64,000 bases of DNA from Saccharothrix espanaensis DSM 44229 (GTDB taxonomy: Bacteria; Actinomycetota; Actinomycetes; Mycobacteriales; Pseudonocardiaceae): NCBI RefSeq assembly GCF_000328705.1, contig NC_019673.1:1-64000 (forward strand), in the 5' to 3' direction. The translations under genes were made by a program, and so were the position numbers. The notes beneath the pieces are model-generated. The model saw only the letters and a program-made list of their open reading frames with translations, had not been told where the DNA came from and made no database searches. Every line of letters begins with the position of its first letter. Positions within the stretch are counted from its first letter, which is position 1. Positions 21,655-31,919 of the stretch are shown piece after piece.

Positions 21655-23640
21655 CTACCGGCTCGTGGGGACGATCTTGAAGTCGAACACCTTGACGTTG
21701 ATCCGGGCGTTCTTGGCCAGCGGCTGGTCGGGCCTGATCTCGGCCTCGGCGATCTTCTTGTCCTGGCCGATCTCGGTGGTCGGGATCCGCTCCGAGACGT
21801 TCAGGTCGCCGGTCCAGCCGAGCTGGCTGAGCTTCGAGCGCGCCTGACCCTCGGTCATCCCGGTCAGGTCCGGCATCAGGAACTGGTTGCCCTTCGACAC
21901 GCTCAGCGTGACGATCGAGCCCTTCTCGGCCCGGCCGGGGGCCGGGTTCTGGGCCACCACCTCGCCCTGGTCCTTCGGGCTGTCCACGTCCTTGGCCTGC
22001 ACCCTGAACCCGTTGCCCTCCAGCGTCTCCTTGGCCCGCTGGAGGGTCTGGCCGGTGACGTCGGGCACCTGCACGGTGTCCGGGCCCTTGCCCAGGGTGA
22101 TCGTGATCGTGCTGCCCTTGGCCGCCTTCGTGCCCGGCGCCGGGTTCTGGTCGGCGACCTTGCCGATCAGCTTCGCGTCCTCGACCTCGGTCGGCTCGGC
22201 GGCCTGCTTGAAGACCCAGTTGCCCTCTTCGAGCTTCTTCTGCGCGTCCGCGGGCGAGAGGCCCCGCACGTCCGGGACCTCGACCGCCTCGGCGGGCGCG
22301 CCGACCACCACGGTGATCTTGGAGTACTTCTCGACCTCGCGGCCCGACGCCGGGTCGGTCTCCAGCACCTGGCCGATCTGCTCGGCCGCGCAGGTCGGCG
22401 TCCCGGTCGGCGCGGGCTGGCACGGCCGGTTCACCAGCACCGGCTCCAGGCTCAGCCGGCGCAGCTCGTCGGACGCGGACGCCGCGGTCTGGCCCTTCAG
22501 GTCCGGGATCGGCACCTTGACCGTGCCGGCGGTGTTGTCCTTGTTCAGCAGCGAGGTGGTGATCCAGGCGGCCAGCGCGAGCACCGCGACGCAGAGCAGG
22601 ACGACCAGCGTGATCATGATCGTCTTCTTGCGCCGGGCCTTGCGCTCCGCCTCCTCCTCGGCGATCGGGTCGTAGTCGTCGGGCTCCTCGCGCAGCGCCG
22701 ACGGGCGGTGCCGGCCACCGGAGGCCACCTCGGTGCGCGGCGACTGGTTCAGCACCGCGGTGCGGTCCTCGGGCGTCATCACCGCGGGCGCCGACGGGCG
22801 CTGGCCGGACAGCACGCGCACCAGGTCCGCGCGCATCTCGGCGGCCGACTGGTAGCGGTTGGCCGGGCCCTTCGCCATCGCCTTGAGCACGATCGCGTCC
22901 AGCGCGGGCGTCACCTTCGCGTTCAGCGACGACGGCGGCTTCGGGTCCTCGCGCACGTGCTGGTAGGCCACCGCCACCGGCGAGTCGCCGGTGAACGGCG
23001 GTTCGCCGGTCAGCAGCTCGAACAGCACGCAGCCCGACGCGTACACGTCGGACCGGGCGTCCACCGCCTCGCCCCGGGCCTGCTCGGGCGAGAGGTACTG
23101 CGCGGTGCCGATCACCGCGGCCGTCTGGGTCACCGCCGCCTGGCCGTCGTGCACGGCGCGCGCGATGCCGAAGTCCATCACCTTCACCGCGCCGGACCGG
23201 GTGATCATCACGTTGGCCGGCTTCACGTCCCGGTGCACGATCCCGTGCCGGTGGCTGAAGTCCAGCGCCGCCGAGACGTCGGCCATGATCTCCATGGCGC
23301 GCTTGCCGGTCAGCGGCCCCTGCGTCTTGACGATGTCGCGCAGCGTCCGGCCGTCGACGAACTCCATCACGATGTAGGGCAGCGGGCCGTACTCGGTGTT
23401 GGTCTCACCGGTGTCGTAGACGGCGACGATGGCGGGGTGGTTCAGCGCCGCGGAGTTCTGGGCCTCCCGCCGGAACCGCTCCTGGAACTGGGTGTCGCGG
23501 GCGAGGTCGGCACGGAGCACCTTGATCGCCACGTCCCGGCCGAGCCGCACGTCGCGGCCCTTGTGGACCTCCGACATACCGCCGTAGCCGAGGGTCTCAC
23601 CCAGTTCGTAGCGGTTGGAGAGCAGTCGCGGAGTGCTCAT
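21655..23640 (-). CDS. pknB: Ser/Thr protein kinase PknB with PASTA domains
   Basis: Transmembrane kinase that senses muropeptides or lipid II and phosphorylates cell-wall, division and translation targets. The 661 residues hold an N-terminal kinase domain (glycine loop LGYGGMSEVHKG, catalytic HRDVKPANV, MDFGIAR, APE-equivalent SPEQARGEAV), a juxtamembrane linker, a helix (IMITLVVLLCVAVLALAAWITTSLL, about 328-352) and four extracellular PASTA repeats to the C-terminus. The first PASTA has an inserted loop with a Cys pair (about residues 404 and 413). It follows pknA on the same strand with a 69-bp gap. Confidence 0.97.
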   Translation of the reverse strand: MSTPRLLSNRYELGETLGYGGMSEVHKGRDVRLGRDVAIKVLRADLARDTQFQERFRREAQNSAALNHPAIVAVYDTGETNTEYGPLPYIVMEFVDGRTLRDIVKTQGPLTGKRAMEIMADVSAALDFSHRHGIVHRDVKPANVMITRSGAVKVMDFGIARAVHDGQAAVTQTAAVIGTAQYLSPEQARGEAVDARSDVYASGCVLFELLTGEPPFTGDSPVAVAYQHVREDPKPPSSLNAKVTPALDAIVLKAMAKGPANRYQSAAEMRADLVRVLSGQRPSAPAVMTPEDRTAVLNQSPRTEVASGGRHRPSALREEPDDYDPIAEEEAERKARRKKTIMITLVVLLCVAVLALAAWITTSLLNKDNTAGTVKVPIPDLKGQTAASASDELRRLSLEPVLVNRPCQPAPTGTPTCAAEQIGQVLETDPASGREVEKYSKITVVVGAPAEAVEVPDVRGLSPADAQKKLEEGNWVFKQAAEPTEVEDAKLIGKVADQNPAPGTKAAKGSTITITLGKGPDTVQVPDVTGQTLQRAKETLEGNGFRVQAKDVDSPKDQGEVVAQNPAPGRAEKGSIVTLSVSKGNQFLMPDLTGMTEGQARSKLSQLGWTGDLNVSERIPTTEIGQDKKIAEAEIRPDQPLAKNARINVKVFDFKIVPTSR

Positions 23641-23709
23641 CAGTGCTTCGTCCCGCTCCTCGTCAACGGTCCTGCCATCGCTTCCGTCCGCCTTAGTACC
23701 GTTCGGCCG

Positions 23710-25212
23710 TTACGTCGGTACACACGTCACCGTCACCCGTGAGCCGATCGCAACCTCACCGCTCGGGCTCACGTCCGACACCAGGCACCTCCGCTGGTCC
23801 CGCGGGGCGCCACCCTGGTCGGCGTGCACCTCCGGTTCCAGGCCGTACCCGGAGAGCTTCTTCGCGACCTCGTCGGCCGGGAGGTCGACGAAATCGGCCG
23901 TCGCGATCGTGACCGTCGGTCTGCCGGGGAGACGATCGGTCGAGTCCTGCGGGGACGTGTGGGCACTCGTGGTGCCCTGCTGGCTCGTCCCACCGGGCCC
24001 CTCGTCGTCCTTGCCCAACCCGCGCAGGATGACCACGCCGAGTACCAGCAGCACAGCCACCAGCACAGCGACCATAACCCACAGCAGGGCGCGATTGCGC
24101 CCCGGTGGTCGCGGCGGCGGTGGCAACGGACCGAAAGCGCCCGTGCGCGGAGTGTTCACCTGCGACGGCGGCACCGGCTGGATCCCGGGCCGGGATCCCG
24201 GGTTGCTCAGCGGCATCGACGGGTGGGTCGGCTGTCCCATCGACTGGGACACCGCCTGCGGCGGCGGGGCCGGCATCGGCTGCTGGGGGATCGGGACCTG
24301 TGGGGGGATCGGGGCCGGCTGCGGGATCGGCACCGGGCCGACCGCCATGGCGAGCCCGGTCGGCGCGGGCAGCGGCTGGCCGGCCCGGATCGCGCCCACC
24401 GCCGCCGCGAACTCGCCGCCGTTGCGGTAGCGCTGGCGCGGGTCCTTCACCAGGGTCGCCTCGATCAGCGCGCGCGGGCCCGGCGGCACGTCCGGCGGCA
24501 GCGGCGGCGCGATGTCCCTGATGTGCATCATCGCCACGGTGACCGCGTTCTCCGACAGGAACGGCCGGTGCCCCGTGAGGCACTCGTACCCGCACACGGC
24601 CAGCGCGTACACGTCGCTCGCGGGCTCGGCGGCGTGGCCGAGCGCCTGCTCCGGCGCGATGTAGTGGGCGGTGCCCATCACCATGCCGTTGTGCGTGACC
24701 GGCACCGCGTCGGCGGCCTTCGCGATGCCGAAGTCGGTGATCTTCACCTTCCCGGTCGGCGTCACCAGGATGTTGCCCGGCTTCACGTCCCGGTGCACCA
24801 GGCCGCGCTCGTGCGCCGCCTGCAACGCGTTGCCCGCCTGCTCCAGCACGTCCAGCGTGCGCTCGGCGGTCAGCCGGCCGCGCGCGATGACCGCCGCCAG
24901 CGGCTCGCCCTCGACCAGCTCCATCACCAGGTAGGCGGTGTCCTCCGGCCCGTCCGGCACCGCCGCGGTCTCGCCGTAGTCGTGCACGGCGGCGATCCCC
25001 GGGTGGTTCAGCGACGCCGTCGTGCGCGCCTCGATCCGGAACCGGTTGAGGAACTCCGCGTCGCCGGAGAGCTCCGCCTTGAGCACCTTCACCGCGACCC
25101 GGCGGTCCAGCCGGGTGTCCGCGGCCTCCCAGACCTCGCCCATGCCGCCCACCGCGATCCGCTTGGACAAGCGGTACCGCTCGGCGAGCAACTGGCCGGA
25201 GGTCAGCATCAT
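23710..25212 (-). CDS. pknA: Ser/Thr protein kinase PknA with C-terminal PASTA-like domain
   Basis: Essential cell-shape kinase of actinobacteria. The 500 residues show a kinase domain ([12 protein letters not shown], catalytic [39 protein letters not shown]), a Pro/Gln-rich linker (about 285-345), a transmembrane helix ([22 protein letters not shown], about 372-393), a Ser/Thr-rich stalk and a C-terminal unit (about 430-500) with PASTA-like features: [19 protein letters not shown] followed by [19 protein letters not shown]. Mycobacterial PknA lacks such an ectodomain. The start overlaps the pbpA stop (ATGA). Confidence 0.94.
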   Translation of the reverse strand: MMLTSGQLLAERYRLSKRIAVGGMGEVWEAADTRLDRRVAVKVLKAELSGDAEFLNRFRIEARTTASLNHPGIAAVHDYGETAAVPDGPEDTAYLVMELVEGEPLAAVIARGRLTAERTLDVLEQAGNALQAAHERGLVHRDVKPGNILVTPTGKVKITDFGIAKAADAVPVTHNGMVMGTAHYIAPEQALGHAAEPASDVYALAVCGYECLTGHRPFLSENAVTVAMMHIRDIAPPLPPDVPPGPRALIEATLVKDPRQRYRNGGEFAAAVGAIRAGQPLPAPTGLAMAVGPVPIPQPAPIPPQVPIPQQPMPAPPPQAVSQSMGQPTHPSMPLSNPGSRPGIQPVPPSQVNTPRTGAFGPLPPPPRPPGRNRALLWVMVAVLVAVLLVLGVVILRGLGKDDEGPGGTSQQGTTSAHTSPQDSTDRLPGRPTVTIATADFVDLPADEVAKKLSGYGLEPEVHADQGGAPRDQRRCLVSDVSPSGEVAIGSRVTVTCVPT

Positions 25213-26672
25213 CGGCTCCCGAGGTACGCGCCGATGACCGCCCGGCCGATCGGCGCGGCGACCCGCCCGCCGGTCGCGGCCAGGCCCACGTCACCACCGT
25301 TCTCGATGATGACCGCGATCGCGATCTCCGGCTTCTCGGCCGGCGCGAACGCCACGTACCAGGCGTTGGGCTTGGTCGCCTTCACGTCCTCGCCGCGCTC
25401 GGCGGTGCCGGTCTTGGACGCGATGGTCACCCCGGACAGCCGGCCGCCCTGGAAGGTGTTCTTCTCCGACTCGATCATCATGTCGCGCAGCGCGCGGGCG
25501 TGCTCGACCTCCATCGCGTCGTCGACGTCGTCGCCCTTGTCCTCGCTGATCACCGACAGGTCGGGCGCGAGCACCTTGTGGATCAGGTGCGGGCGCATCC
25601 GCACCCCGCCGTTGGCGATGGTGGCCGTGACCACCGCGTTCTCCAGCGGCGTGACCAGCACGTCGCGCTGGCCGATGCCGGTCTGGTAGATCGACGGCCG
25701 GTCCTTCATCGGGCCCAGCGTCGAGGTCTCCACCGACAGCGGCACCTTCAGGTCCGGGTCGTCGAACCCGAACTTGGCCGCCTGCTTGTTCAGCTTGTCC
25801 TTGCCCAGCTGGTCGGCCAGCACCGCGAACGCGGTGTTGCACGACTTGGCCAGCGCCTCCTGGAGGGTCGCCGTCACGCCGTTGCCGCAGTTGGTGTCGT
25901 TGAAGTTCGGCAGCGTGGTGTTGGTCCCCGGCAGGGTGATCACCGGGCGGCCGTCGACCTCGCTGTCCTTGGTCTTGCCGTCGGCCAGCGCCGCCGCCGC
26001 CACGACCAGCTTGAACGTCGAGCCGGGCGCGTAGAGGCCCGCGACCGAGCGGTTGAGCAGCGGCAGGCCCGCGTCCGGGGCGTTGAGGCCCTTCCACGCG
26101 GTCTGCTGCTCGTCCACGTCGTGGCTGGCCAGCGTGTTCGGGTCGAACGTCGGGGTGGACGCCATCGCCAGGATCTCGCCGGTCTGCGGCCGGATCGCCA
26201 CCACCGCGCCGGTCACGCCCTGCAGGTTGTCGTAGGCGGCCTGCTGGAGGGCCGCGTCCACGGTGAGCTGGAGGCTGCCGCCCTTCGGGTCGCGGCCGGT
26301 GATCAGGTCCGACACCCGGCGGGTGAACAACCGGTCGTCCGAGCCGTTGAGCAGGTCGTCCTCGGCCCGCTCCAGGCCGCCCGCGCCGTACACCGTGGAG
26401 AAGTAGCCGGTCACCGGCGCGAACGCCGGGCCCGCGTACTTGCGCAGGTAGCGCAGCCGGTCGGTGGTCTTCTCCACGGTCGCCAGCGGCTCGCCGCCGG
26501 CGGCGATGATCTGGCCGCGCTCGCGCGAGTACTGGTCGAGCACCACCCGCCGGTTGAGCGGGTCCTTGCGGTAGTCGTCGGCCTTGATGACCTGCACGTA
26601 CGTGGCGTTGGCCAGCAGCAGGAGCATCATCGCCATCATGGCCATGCCGACGCGGCGGAGCGGTGTGTTCAT
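25209..26672 (-). CDS. pbpA: Class B penicillin-binding protein PbpA
   Basis: Monofunctional peptidoglycan transpeptidase that partners with the SEDS glycosyltransferase encoded just upstream. The 487 residues contain an N-terminal membrane anchor ([18 protein letters not shown]), a dimerisation/pedestal region and the transpeptidase domain with SxxK (GSTFK), SxN (KSCNTAF) and KTG (SKTGTAERG). The ATG start at 26672 overlaps the rodA stop by 4 bp and its own stop overlaps pknA by 4 bp, so the three are translationally coupled. Confidence 0.96.
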   Translation of the reverse strand: MNTPLRRVGMAMMAMMLLLLANATYVQVIKADDYRKDPLNRRVVLDQYSRERGQIIAAGGEPLATVEKTTDRLRYLRKYAGPAFAPVTGYFSTVYGAGGLERAEDDLLNGSDDRLFTRRVSDLITGRDPKGGSLQLTVDAALQQAAYDNLQGVTGAVVAIRPQTGEILAMASTPTFDPNTLASHDVDEQQTAWKGLNAPDAGLPLLNRSVAGLYAPGSTFKLVVAAAALADGKTKDSEVDGRPVITLPGTNTTLPNFNDTNCGNGVTATLQEALAKSCNTAFAVLADQLGKDKLNKQAAKFGFDDPDLKVPLSVETSTLGPMKDRPSIYQTGIGQRDVLVTPLENAVVTATIANGGVRMRPHLIHKVLAPDLSVISEDKGDDVDDAMEVEHARALRDMMIESEKNTFQGGRLSGVTIASKTGTAERGEDVKATKPNAWYVAFAPAEKPEIAIAVIIENGGDVGLAATGGRVAAPIGRAVIGAYLGSR

Positions 26673-28153
26673 TTGGGACGCTCCACCATGACTGTGAACT
26701 GGTCGGCGATCGCGGGCTGCTGCGGTCTCGGCTTGGGCGTGGCCTTCGGGGAGCGCGCGGCGTCGGAGATCCGCAGCAGCAGCGCCACCAGGATGTAGTT
26801 CGCCAGCAGCGACGACCCGCCGTAGGACAGGAACGGCGCGGTGATGCCGGTCATCGGGATCAGCTTGGTGACACCGCCGATGACGATGAAGATCTGGAAC
26901 GCCACCGCGAACGCCAGACCGCCGCCGAGCAGCTTGCCGAACGTGTCGCGCACGGCCAGCGCGCCGCGCATCCCGCGCATCGCGAACACGGTGTAGATCA
27001 GCAGCACCGCGGCCAGGCCGACGAAACCCAGCTCCTCGCCGATCACCGCGGTGATGAAGTCGGTGTTGGCCTCCGGGATCTGGTCCGGCCGGCCGCCGCC
27101 CAGCCCGGCGCCGAACAGGCCGCCGGTGCCCAGGCCGAACAGCGACTGGACGATCTGGTAGCCCTTGTTCGTCGCGTCGGCGAACGGGTCGAGCCAGTTG
27201 GCCACCCGGATCTGGACGTGGCCGAACATCTTCCACGCCGCGAACGCGCCGACGCAGAACAGCAGGACGCCGATCACCACCCACGCCGCGCGCTCGGTCG
27301 CCACGTAGAGCAGCACGAGCACGATGCCGAAGAACAGCAACGACGAGCCCAGGTCCTTCTGGAAGACCATGATCCCGACGCCGACCAGCCACGCGCCCAG
27401 CAGCGGCCCCAGGTCACGCGCGCGCGGCAGGTCCAGGCCCAGCAGCCGGCGGCCCGCCGTGGTGAACAGCTCGCGCTTGGACACCAGGAACGCGGCGAAG
27501 AAGACCATCAGCAGGATCTTCGCGAACTCGCCCGGCTGGATGGAGAACGCGCCGAAGCTCAGCCAGATCTTCGCGCCGTTGATCTCCGGCGCGATGAAGC
27601 TGGGCAGCACCCCCGGCAGGACCAGCGCGATCAGGCCGATGAACCCGAAGGTGTAGCCGTAGCGGGCCAGCGTGCGGTGGTCGGAGAGCACCTTGAGCGC
27701 GGTGCAGAACAGCACCAGCGCGATGGCCGTCCAGAGCACCTGCTTGGGCGCGGCCGGCGACCACACCGCGTTGTTGGGCAGCTTCACGTCGGCCATGGCC
27801 AGGTCGATCCGGTGGATCATCACCAGGCCCAGCCCGTTGAGCATCGCCACGCACGGCAGGATCACCGGGTCGGCGTAGGGCGCCCACCAGCGCACCGCGA
27901 GGTGCGCCACGGTGAGCAGGCCCATGTAGGCCAGGCCGAGCCACACGATGTTCATCGTGAGCTCCTGCTCCTGGTTCGCCTCCACCAGGATCAGCGCGAT
28001 CGTCACCAGGCCGGCGGCGAACGCGAGCAGGAACAGTTCCGTGGACCGCTTCGTGGGCGGCTTCAGCCCCGGCGAGGTGCTTGCCGCGAGCGGAGTGCTG
28101 CCTCCCGCCGTCGCGGGCGGCGTGCCTTCCGCGCCGGGGACGGGCGAACCCAT
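26669..28153 (-). CDS. rodA: SEDS peptidoglycan glycosyltransferase RodA/FtsW
   Basis: Lipid II polymerase of the SEDS family. The 494-residue protein has a Pro-rich cytoplasmic N-terminus (about 1-38) and ten predicted transmembrane helices. The SEDS landmarks are visible: LSFGAFSIQPGEFAKI, QKDLGSSLLFFGI, QSLFGLGTGGLFGAGLGGG, and the C-terminal MTGITAPFLSYGGSSLLANY. The start lies 4 bp from the pstP stop. The neighbouring class B PBP gene is its expected enzymatic partner. Confidence 0.96.
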   Translation of the reverse strand: MGSPVPGAEGTPPATAGGSTPLAASTSPGLKPPTKRSTELFLLAFAAGLVTIALILVEANQEQELTMNIVWLGLAYMGLLTVAHLAVRWWAPYADPVILPCVAMLNGLGLVMIHRIDLAMADVKLPNNAVWSPAAPKQVLWTAIALVLFCTALKVLSDHRTLARYGYTFGFIGLIALVLPGVLPSFIAPEINGAKIWLSFGAFSIQPGEFAKILLMVFFAAFLVSKRELFTTAGRRLLGLDLPRARDLGPLLGAWLVGVGIMVFQKDLGSSLLFFGIVLVLLYVATERAAWVVIGVLLFCVGAFAAWKMFGHVQIRVANWLDPFADATNKGYQIVQSLFGLGTGGLFGAGLGGGRPDQIPEANTDFITAVIGEELGFVGLAAVLLIYTVFAMRGMRGALAVRDTFGKLLGGGLAFAVAFQIFIVIGGVTKLIPMTGITAPFLSYGGSSLLANYILVALLLRISDAARSPKATPKPRPQQPAIADQFTVMVERPK

Positions 28154-28157
28154 GCGT

Positions 28158-29558
28158 CTACTGACCCTTCCGGCAATCCGTGCCCGGCTTCTGCACGGGC
28201 GAGGGCAGCGGGGTGCCCTCCGCAGTGGTGGACGTGGTCGGTGCCGTCGAGGTTGCCGACGGGTCCACCGGGGTGGTCGTGGTCGGGGTGGTCGTCGGCG
28301 AGGTGCCGGACGTCTGCTCCTTCGGGCAGAACGGCAGCGTCTGCTCGGTGCGCAGCCGGCGGATGGCCTCCCGCGCGCCCTCCAGGCCGTCCACGTCGGT
28401 GATGCCGTTGCGCACCACGTCCCGGGTCGAGACCTTCAGGTCGTCGACCGTGATCGGCTCGCACGCCTGCGCGCCCGGCGGGCACGAGCCCTCCACCGGG
28501 GTGTGCAGGTCGAAGCCCAGGAAGCTGCCCGGGACACCCCGGAACACCGAGACCTGGCCGTCGGAGCCCGCGCCCACGTAGTACTGGCGCAGCACGTACC
28601 AGCGGGTGCCCAGACCGGCCGCGACCAGCAGCAGGAGCAGGAACACCACCAGGGCCAGCGCCTTGATCCGGTTGCCGCGCGCCCGGCGCGGGTCCACCGG
28701 CGGCTGCGGCGGCTCGACCCGCTGCGGGACCGGCCGGGGTCCCGTTATCGAACTCGCCCGCGAGGCGGGCGAGTCGGGGGGAGGTGGGTCCTCGCTGCCG
28801 TCGCCGGCCGCGCCGCCCACTATCGGGACGTCCTCCCCGAAGTCGACGTCGACCACGTCGGCGATCACGACCGTCACGTTGTCCGGTCCGCCGCCCTTGA
28901 GCGCCAGCTCGATCATCCGGTCCGCGCAGGCCTGCGGGTCCTGGATGCGGATGGCCTCCTCCAGCGTCTCCTGGCTCACCACGCCGGACAGGCCGTCGGA
29001 GCACAGCAGGTAGCGGTCGCCGGGGCGGGCCTCGCGCACCATCAGCCGCGGTTCCACCTCGTGGCCGGTCAGCGCGCGCAGCAGCAGCGACCGCTGCGGG
29101 TGCGTCGCCGCCTCCTCCTCGGTGATCCGACCCTCGTCGATCAGCGACTGGACGAACGTGTCGTCGTGCGTGATCTGGGTGAACGTGCCGTTGCGGGCCA
29201 TGTAGGCGCGCGAGTCGCCGATGTGCACCATGCCCAGCCGGGAGCCCGCGAACAGCACGGCGGTGAGCGTGGTGCCCATGCCGTCCAGGTCGGGGTCGGA
29301 CTGCACCAGCTCGGAGATCGCGCCGTTGCCGGCGATCACCGCCTCGCGCAGCTGGCCGAGCAGGTCGTCGCCGGGCTCGTCGTCGTCGAGCGGGGCCAGG
29401 GCGGCGATGACCACCTTGCTGGCCACCTCGCCCGCGGCGTGACCGCCCATGCCGTCGGCGAGCGCGAGCAGTCGGGGGCCGGCGTACACGGAGTCCTGGT
29501 TGTTGGAACGAACCAGGCCCCGGTCGCTGCGGGCCGCGTATCGAAGGACGAGGGTCAT
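28158..29558 (-). CDS. pstP: PP2C-family Ser/Thr phosphatase PstP
   Basis: Membrane phosphatase that reverses PknA/PknB phosphorylation. The 466 residues begin with a PP2C domain (RSNNQDSVYAG, LALADGMGGHAAGE, HIGDSRAYM, LCSDGLSGVV, GGPDNVTVVIADV, to about residue 236) containing the metal-binding aspartates. A disordered linker, a transmembrane helix (ALALVVFLLLLLVAAGLGTRWYVL, about 299-322) and an extracellular tail rich in Thr/Pro follow. The tail has paired cysteines. It overlaps fhaB by 4 bp. Confidence 0.96.
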   Translation of the reverse strand: MTLVLRYAARSDRGLVRSNNQDSVYAGPRLLALADGMGGHAAGEVASKVVIAALAPLDDDEPGDDLLGQLREAVIAGNGAISELVQSDPDLDGMGTTLTAVLFAGSRLGMVHIGDSRAYMARNGTFTQITHDDTFVQSLIDEGRITEEEAATHPQRSLLLRALTGHEVEPRLMVREARPGDRYLLCSDGLSGVVSQETLEEAIRIQDPQACADRMIELALKGGGPDNVTVVIADVVDVDFGEDVPIVGGAAGDGSEDPPPPDSPASRASSITGPRPVPQRVEPPQPPVDPRRARGNRIKALALVVFLLLLLVAAGLGTRWYVLRQYYVGAGSDGQVSVFRGVPGSFLGFDLHTPVEGSCPPGAQACEPITVDDLKVSTRDVVRNGITDVDGLEGAREAIRRLRTEQTLPFCPKEQTSGTSPTTTPTTTTPVDPSATSTAPTTSTTAEGTPLPSPVQKPGTDCRKGQ

Positions 29559-30019
29559 GAGCGCAGCTCGATCACCGTTTTGCCGATCCGGATCGGGGAG
29601 CCGAGCGGGACCCGGAGTGGGGCCGTGACCTTCGCCCGGTCGAGATAGGTGCCGTTCGTGGAGCCCAGGTCCTCCACGTACCAGTCGGTACCGCGCATGG
29701 ACAGCCGCGCGTGCCTGGTCGACGCGAAGTCGTCGTCCAGGACGAGCGTGGAGTCGTCCGCGCGGCCGATCATGATCGGCCTGCCGTCCAGGGAGATGCG
29801 GGTACCCGCCAGCGCGCCGTGCGTGACGACGAGTTGACGTGGTGCTTTGTTCCCCTTGGCGGCCTTCTTGGCTCCTCTACGCAGTACTCCGGGCGTCGGA
29901 ACGCGTTGTCCCGACGCCGCGTACAGGTCGGACCGGACCACCCTCAGCGCAGCCAACACGAACAACCAGAGCAGGACGAGGAAGCCCGCTCTGGTCAGCT
30001 GCATCACCAGCTCTGGCAC
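29555..30019 (-). CDS. fhaB: FHA-domain protein FhaB (FipA-like)
   Basis: Phosphothreonine-reader that links PknA/PknB signalling to the division machinery. The 154-residue protein has one N-terminal membrane helix (AGFLVLLWLFVLAALRVV), a basic linker and a C-terminal FHA domain with the conserved IMIGRADDSTLVL, STRHARL and [11 protein letters not shown]. The GTG start is at 30019. It is first in the fhaB-pstP-rodA-pbpA-pknA run, all joined by overlaps or gaps under 10 bp. Confidence 0.94.
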   Translation of the reverse strand: MPELVMQLTRAGFLVLLWLFVLAALRVVRSDLYAASGQRVPTPGVLRRGAKKAAKGNKAPRQLVVTHGALAGTRISLDGRPIMIGRADDSTLVLDDDFASTRHARLSMRGTDWYVEDLGSTNGTYLDRAKVTAPLRVPLGSPIRIGKTVIELRS

Positions 30020-30073
30020 CGGTTGTAACCGCTCCTGCCTTGAGTGCCGTCACGCCTTCGCCCGTCTCGACCA

Positions 30074-31273
30074 CTAGCCCTGGGTGCGGAAAACCAGCGA
30101 GGAGTGGCCGATGCGGACGACGTCGCCTTCCGCGAGCTGCCAAGTCTGCACCGGAGTGCCGTTCACCGTGGTCCCGTTTGTCGAACCGAGATCAGCGAGC
30201 ATGGCACTGTGCCCGTCCCAGGTGATCTCCAGGTGCCTCCTGGAGACCCCGGTGTCGGGCAGCCGGAAGTCCGCCTCCTGGCCGCGGCCGACCACGTTGC
30301 CGCCCTGCTTGAGGTTGTACGTCCGGTTCGAGCCGTCGTCCAGGTGCAGGGTGGCGTTGAGCTGACGCGGCCCGGACTGGACCGCCGGCGGGGCGTAGCC
30401 CTGCGCCGGGTCCTGGTAGCCGGCCTGGCCGTAGCCCTGGTCGTAACCCGGCTGGCCGTAGCCCGGCTGCTGGCCGTATCCCTGGTCGTAGCCCTGCTGA
30501 CCGTAGCCCTGGTCGTAGCCCGGCTGCTGCGGCTGCTGGCCGTAACCCTGGTCGTAACCCGGCTGCTGCGGCTGCTGGCCATAGCCCTGGTCGTAACCCT
30601 GCTGGCCGTAGCCCTGGTCGTAGCCCTGGGGCTGCTGGCCGTAGCCCGGCTGCTGCTGCTGGCCGTAACCCTGGTCGTAGCCCTGTTGCTGGCCGTATCC
30701 CTGGTCGTAGCCCGGCTGCTGCTGGCCGTAGCCCGGCTGCTGCTGCTGGTCATAACCCTGCTGCTGGCCGTAGCCGCCCTGCGCGTAGGGGTCGTAGCCG
30801 GGTTGGCCCTGTCCTTGTCCGTAGCCGGGAGGCTGGCTCATGGATCCGTCTCCTGTGCGAGGTGGTGCTGACCGTCGGCTGGAAACTTTCACATCGGGGT
30901 CGACGGACGAGCTGGTTCGGAACTGTCCGGTGTGCAGCGCGTCGGAGCGCTCCAGGGAGACTACGACGTCACCATAGGTATCCCATCCGCTCTCTTCGAG
31001 GTGCTCCCGGACGGAGTCCCCGAGAAGCTGGGTGATGCGTAGTTCATCCTGGCCGTCACCGGCAAGCCGATCGTGGTCCTGGGGACCCAGCAGGACGATG
31101 AAGTGGTTCGGCGCGAGCAGCCTGCCACCCGCGAGTTCGCGGATGTTGACCTCCGCCTCCCGTTCGAGGGCCTGGGCCACTTCCTGCGGAACGACGCTGC
31201 CGCCGAACACGCGCGCGAAGGTGTTGCCGACGATGCCTTCGAGACGGCGCTCGAAGCGCTGTACGCGGCCCAC
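30074..31273 (-). CDS. fhaA: FhaA: DUF3662 plus FHA domain protein with Gly-Tyr-Gln repeats
   Basis: Regulator of peptidoglycan synthesis; FhaA of mycobacteria binds phosphorylated MviN. The 399 residues contain an N-terminal DUF3662/FhaA_N domain ([22 protein letters not shown]...), a very unusual central stretch (roughly residues 160-290) made almost only of Gly, Tyr, Gln, Asp and Pro with units such as GYDQGYGQQ, and a C-terminal FHA domain ([31 protein letters not shown]). GTG 31273 was chosen for its GGAGGG site 5 bp upstream and because FhaA starts at this motif. It is 54 bp upstream of fhaB. Confidence 0.94.
   Translation of the reverse strand: MGRVQRFERRLEGIVGNTFARVFGGSVVPQEVAQALEREAEVNIRELAGGRLLAPNHFIVLLGPQDHDRLAGDGQDELRITQLLGDSVREHLEESGWDTYGDVVVSLERSDALHTGQFRTSSSVDPDVKVSSRRSAPPRTGDGSMSQPPGYGQGQGQPGYDPYAQGGYGQQQGYDQQQQPGYGQQQPGYDQGYGQQQGYDQGYGQQQQPGYGQQPQGYDQGYGQQGYDQGYGQQPQQPGYDQGYGQQPQQPGYDQGYGQQGYDQGYGQQPGYGQPGYDQGYGQAGYQDPAQGYAPPAVQSGPRQLNATLHLDDGSNRTYNLKQGGNVVGRGQEADFRLPDTGVSRRHLEITWDGHSAMLADLGSTNGTTVNGTPVQTWQLAEGDVVRIGHSSLVFRTQG
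30405..30800 (-). repeat. Degenerate in-frame repeat encoding [13 protein letters not shown] units in fhaA
   Basis: About 390 bp of the fhaA coding region are built from imperfect short repeats encoding Gly-Tyr-Asp/Gly-Gln-Gln/Pro, with more than twenty tyrosines. The DNA repetition makes replication slippage and length variation likely. Confidence 0.85.
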
Positions 31274-31344
31274 GGCAACCCTCCGACTCGGTCGACTTCT
31301 CGGCACCGATCGTATCCGGGGTGACGTGGCGGTACACGGGGCAA

Positions 31345-31375
31345 TTGGTAACCCGGACGAGGGCCGTGCTAGTGT
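31345..31375 (+). promoter_or_regulatory. Probable promoter of tRNA-Leu
   Basis: TTGGTA (31345-31350) and TAGTGT (31370-31375) are separated by 19 bp and end 16 bp before the tRNA. Confidence 0.45.
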
Positions 31376-31390
31376 TCTCCACGTCGCTCC

Positions 31391-31473
31391 GGGCGAGTGG
31401 CGGAATGGCAGACGCGCACGGTTCAGGTCCGTGTGTCCGAAAGGACGTGGGGGTTCAACTCCCCCCTCGCCCA
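31391..31473 (+). tRNA. tRNA-Leu (CAG anticodon)
   Basis: An 83-nt class II tRNA: acceptor GGGCGAG pairs with CTCGCCC, discriminator A at 31473, anticodon arm CACGG-TTCAGGT-CCGTG with CAG at 31424-31426, a long variable arm, and T-arm GGGGGTTCAACTCCCCC. CCA is not encoded. Confidence 0.96.
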
Positions 31474-31518
31474 CGTGCAGCCGGGATCGAGTCCTGGTTC
31501 CGAGAGTAGAAGCAGCAG

Positions 31519-31555
31519 GTGAGGCCCCGCAACAGCGGGGCCTCACTTGTTTTTC
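31519..31555 (+). terminator. Intrinsic terminator after tRNA-Leu
   Basis: GTGAGGCCCCGC pairs with GCGGGGCCTCAC across an AACA loop (12-bp stem), followed by TTGTTTTT. The U-tract makes this the most canonical intrinsic terminator in the window. Confidence 0.92.
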
Positions 31556-31919
31556 CGGGTCGGTTCGCCGGCCGGTGCCGGCTGTGGCGTAGACCACTCG
31601 TTCGGGCTAGTGCTTTGGCGGCCTGGTGCGGCTGTTCGGGGGCGCGGGCCGGTGCCGAGTGCCCTTGCGGGTCGGCGTGCCGTCGCGGTGCGTGTGATGT
31701 GGGTTGCGCCACTTCGGGGAGGCGCAGGGCGTGCCGTTTCCCCGTCCGGCCCTGATTGTCACGGAGTGCTCACGATCGATTGCGGTAGGTGCGCCTCGGT
31801 CTGGTGATCTTCGTCGCAGTGCCGGCGCTCGCCGCCCGTTGATATTCCGGGACTCTTCGAATTCGCGGGGACCGGCGCTGTGCAGGGGATCTGGTTGTTG
31901 AGCACGAGTACGGTGTCCG

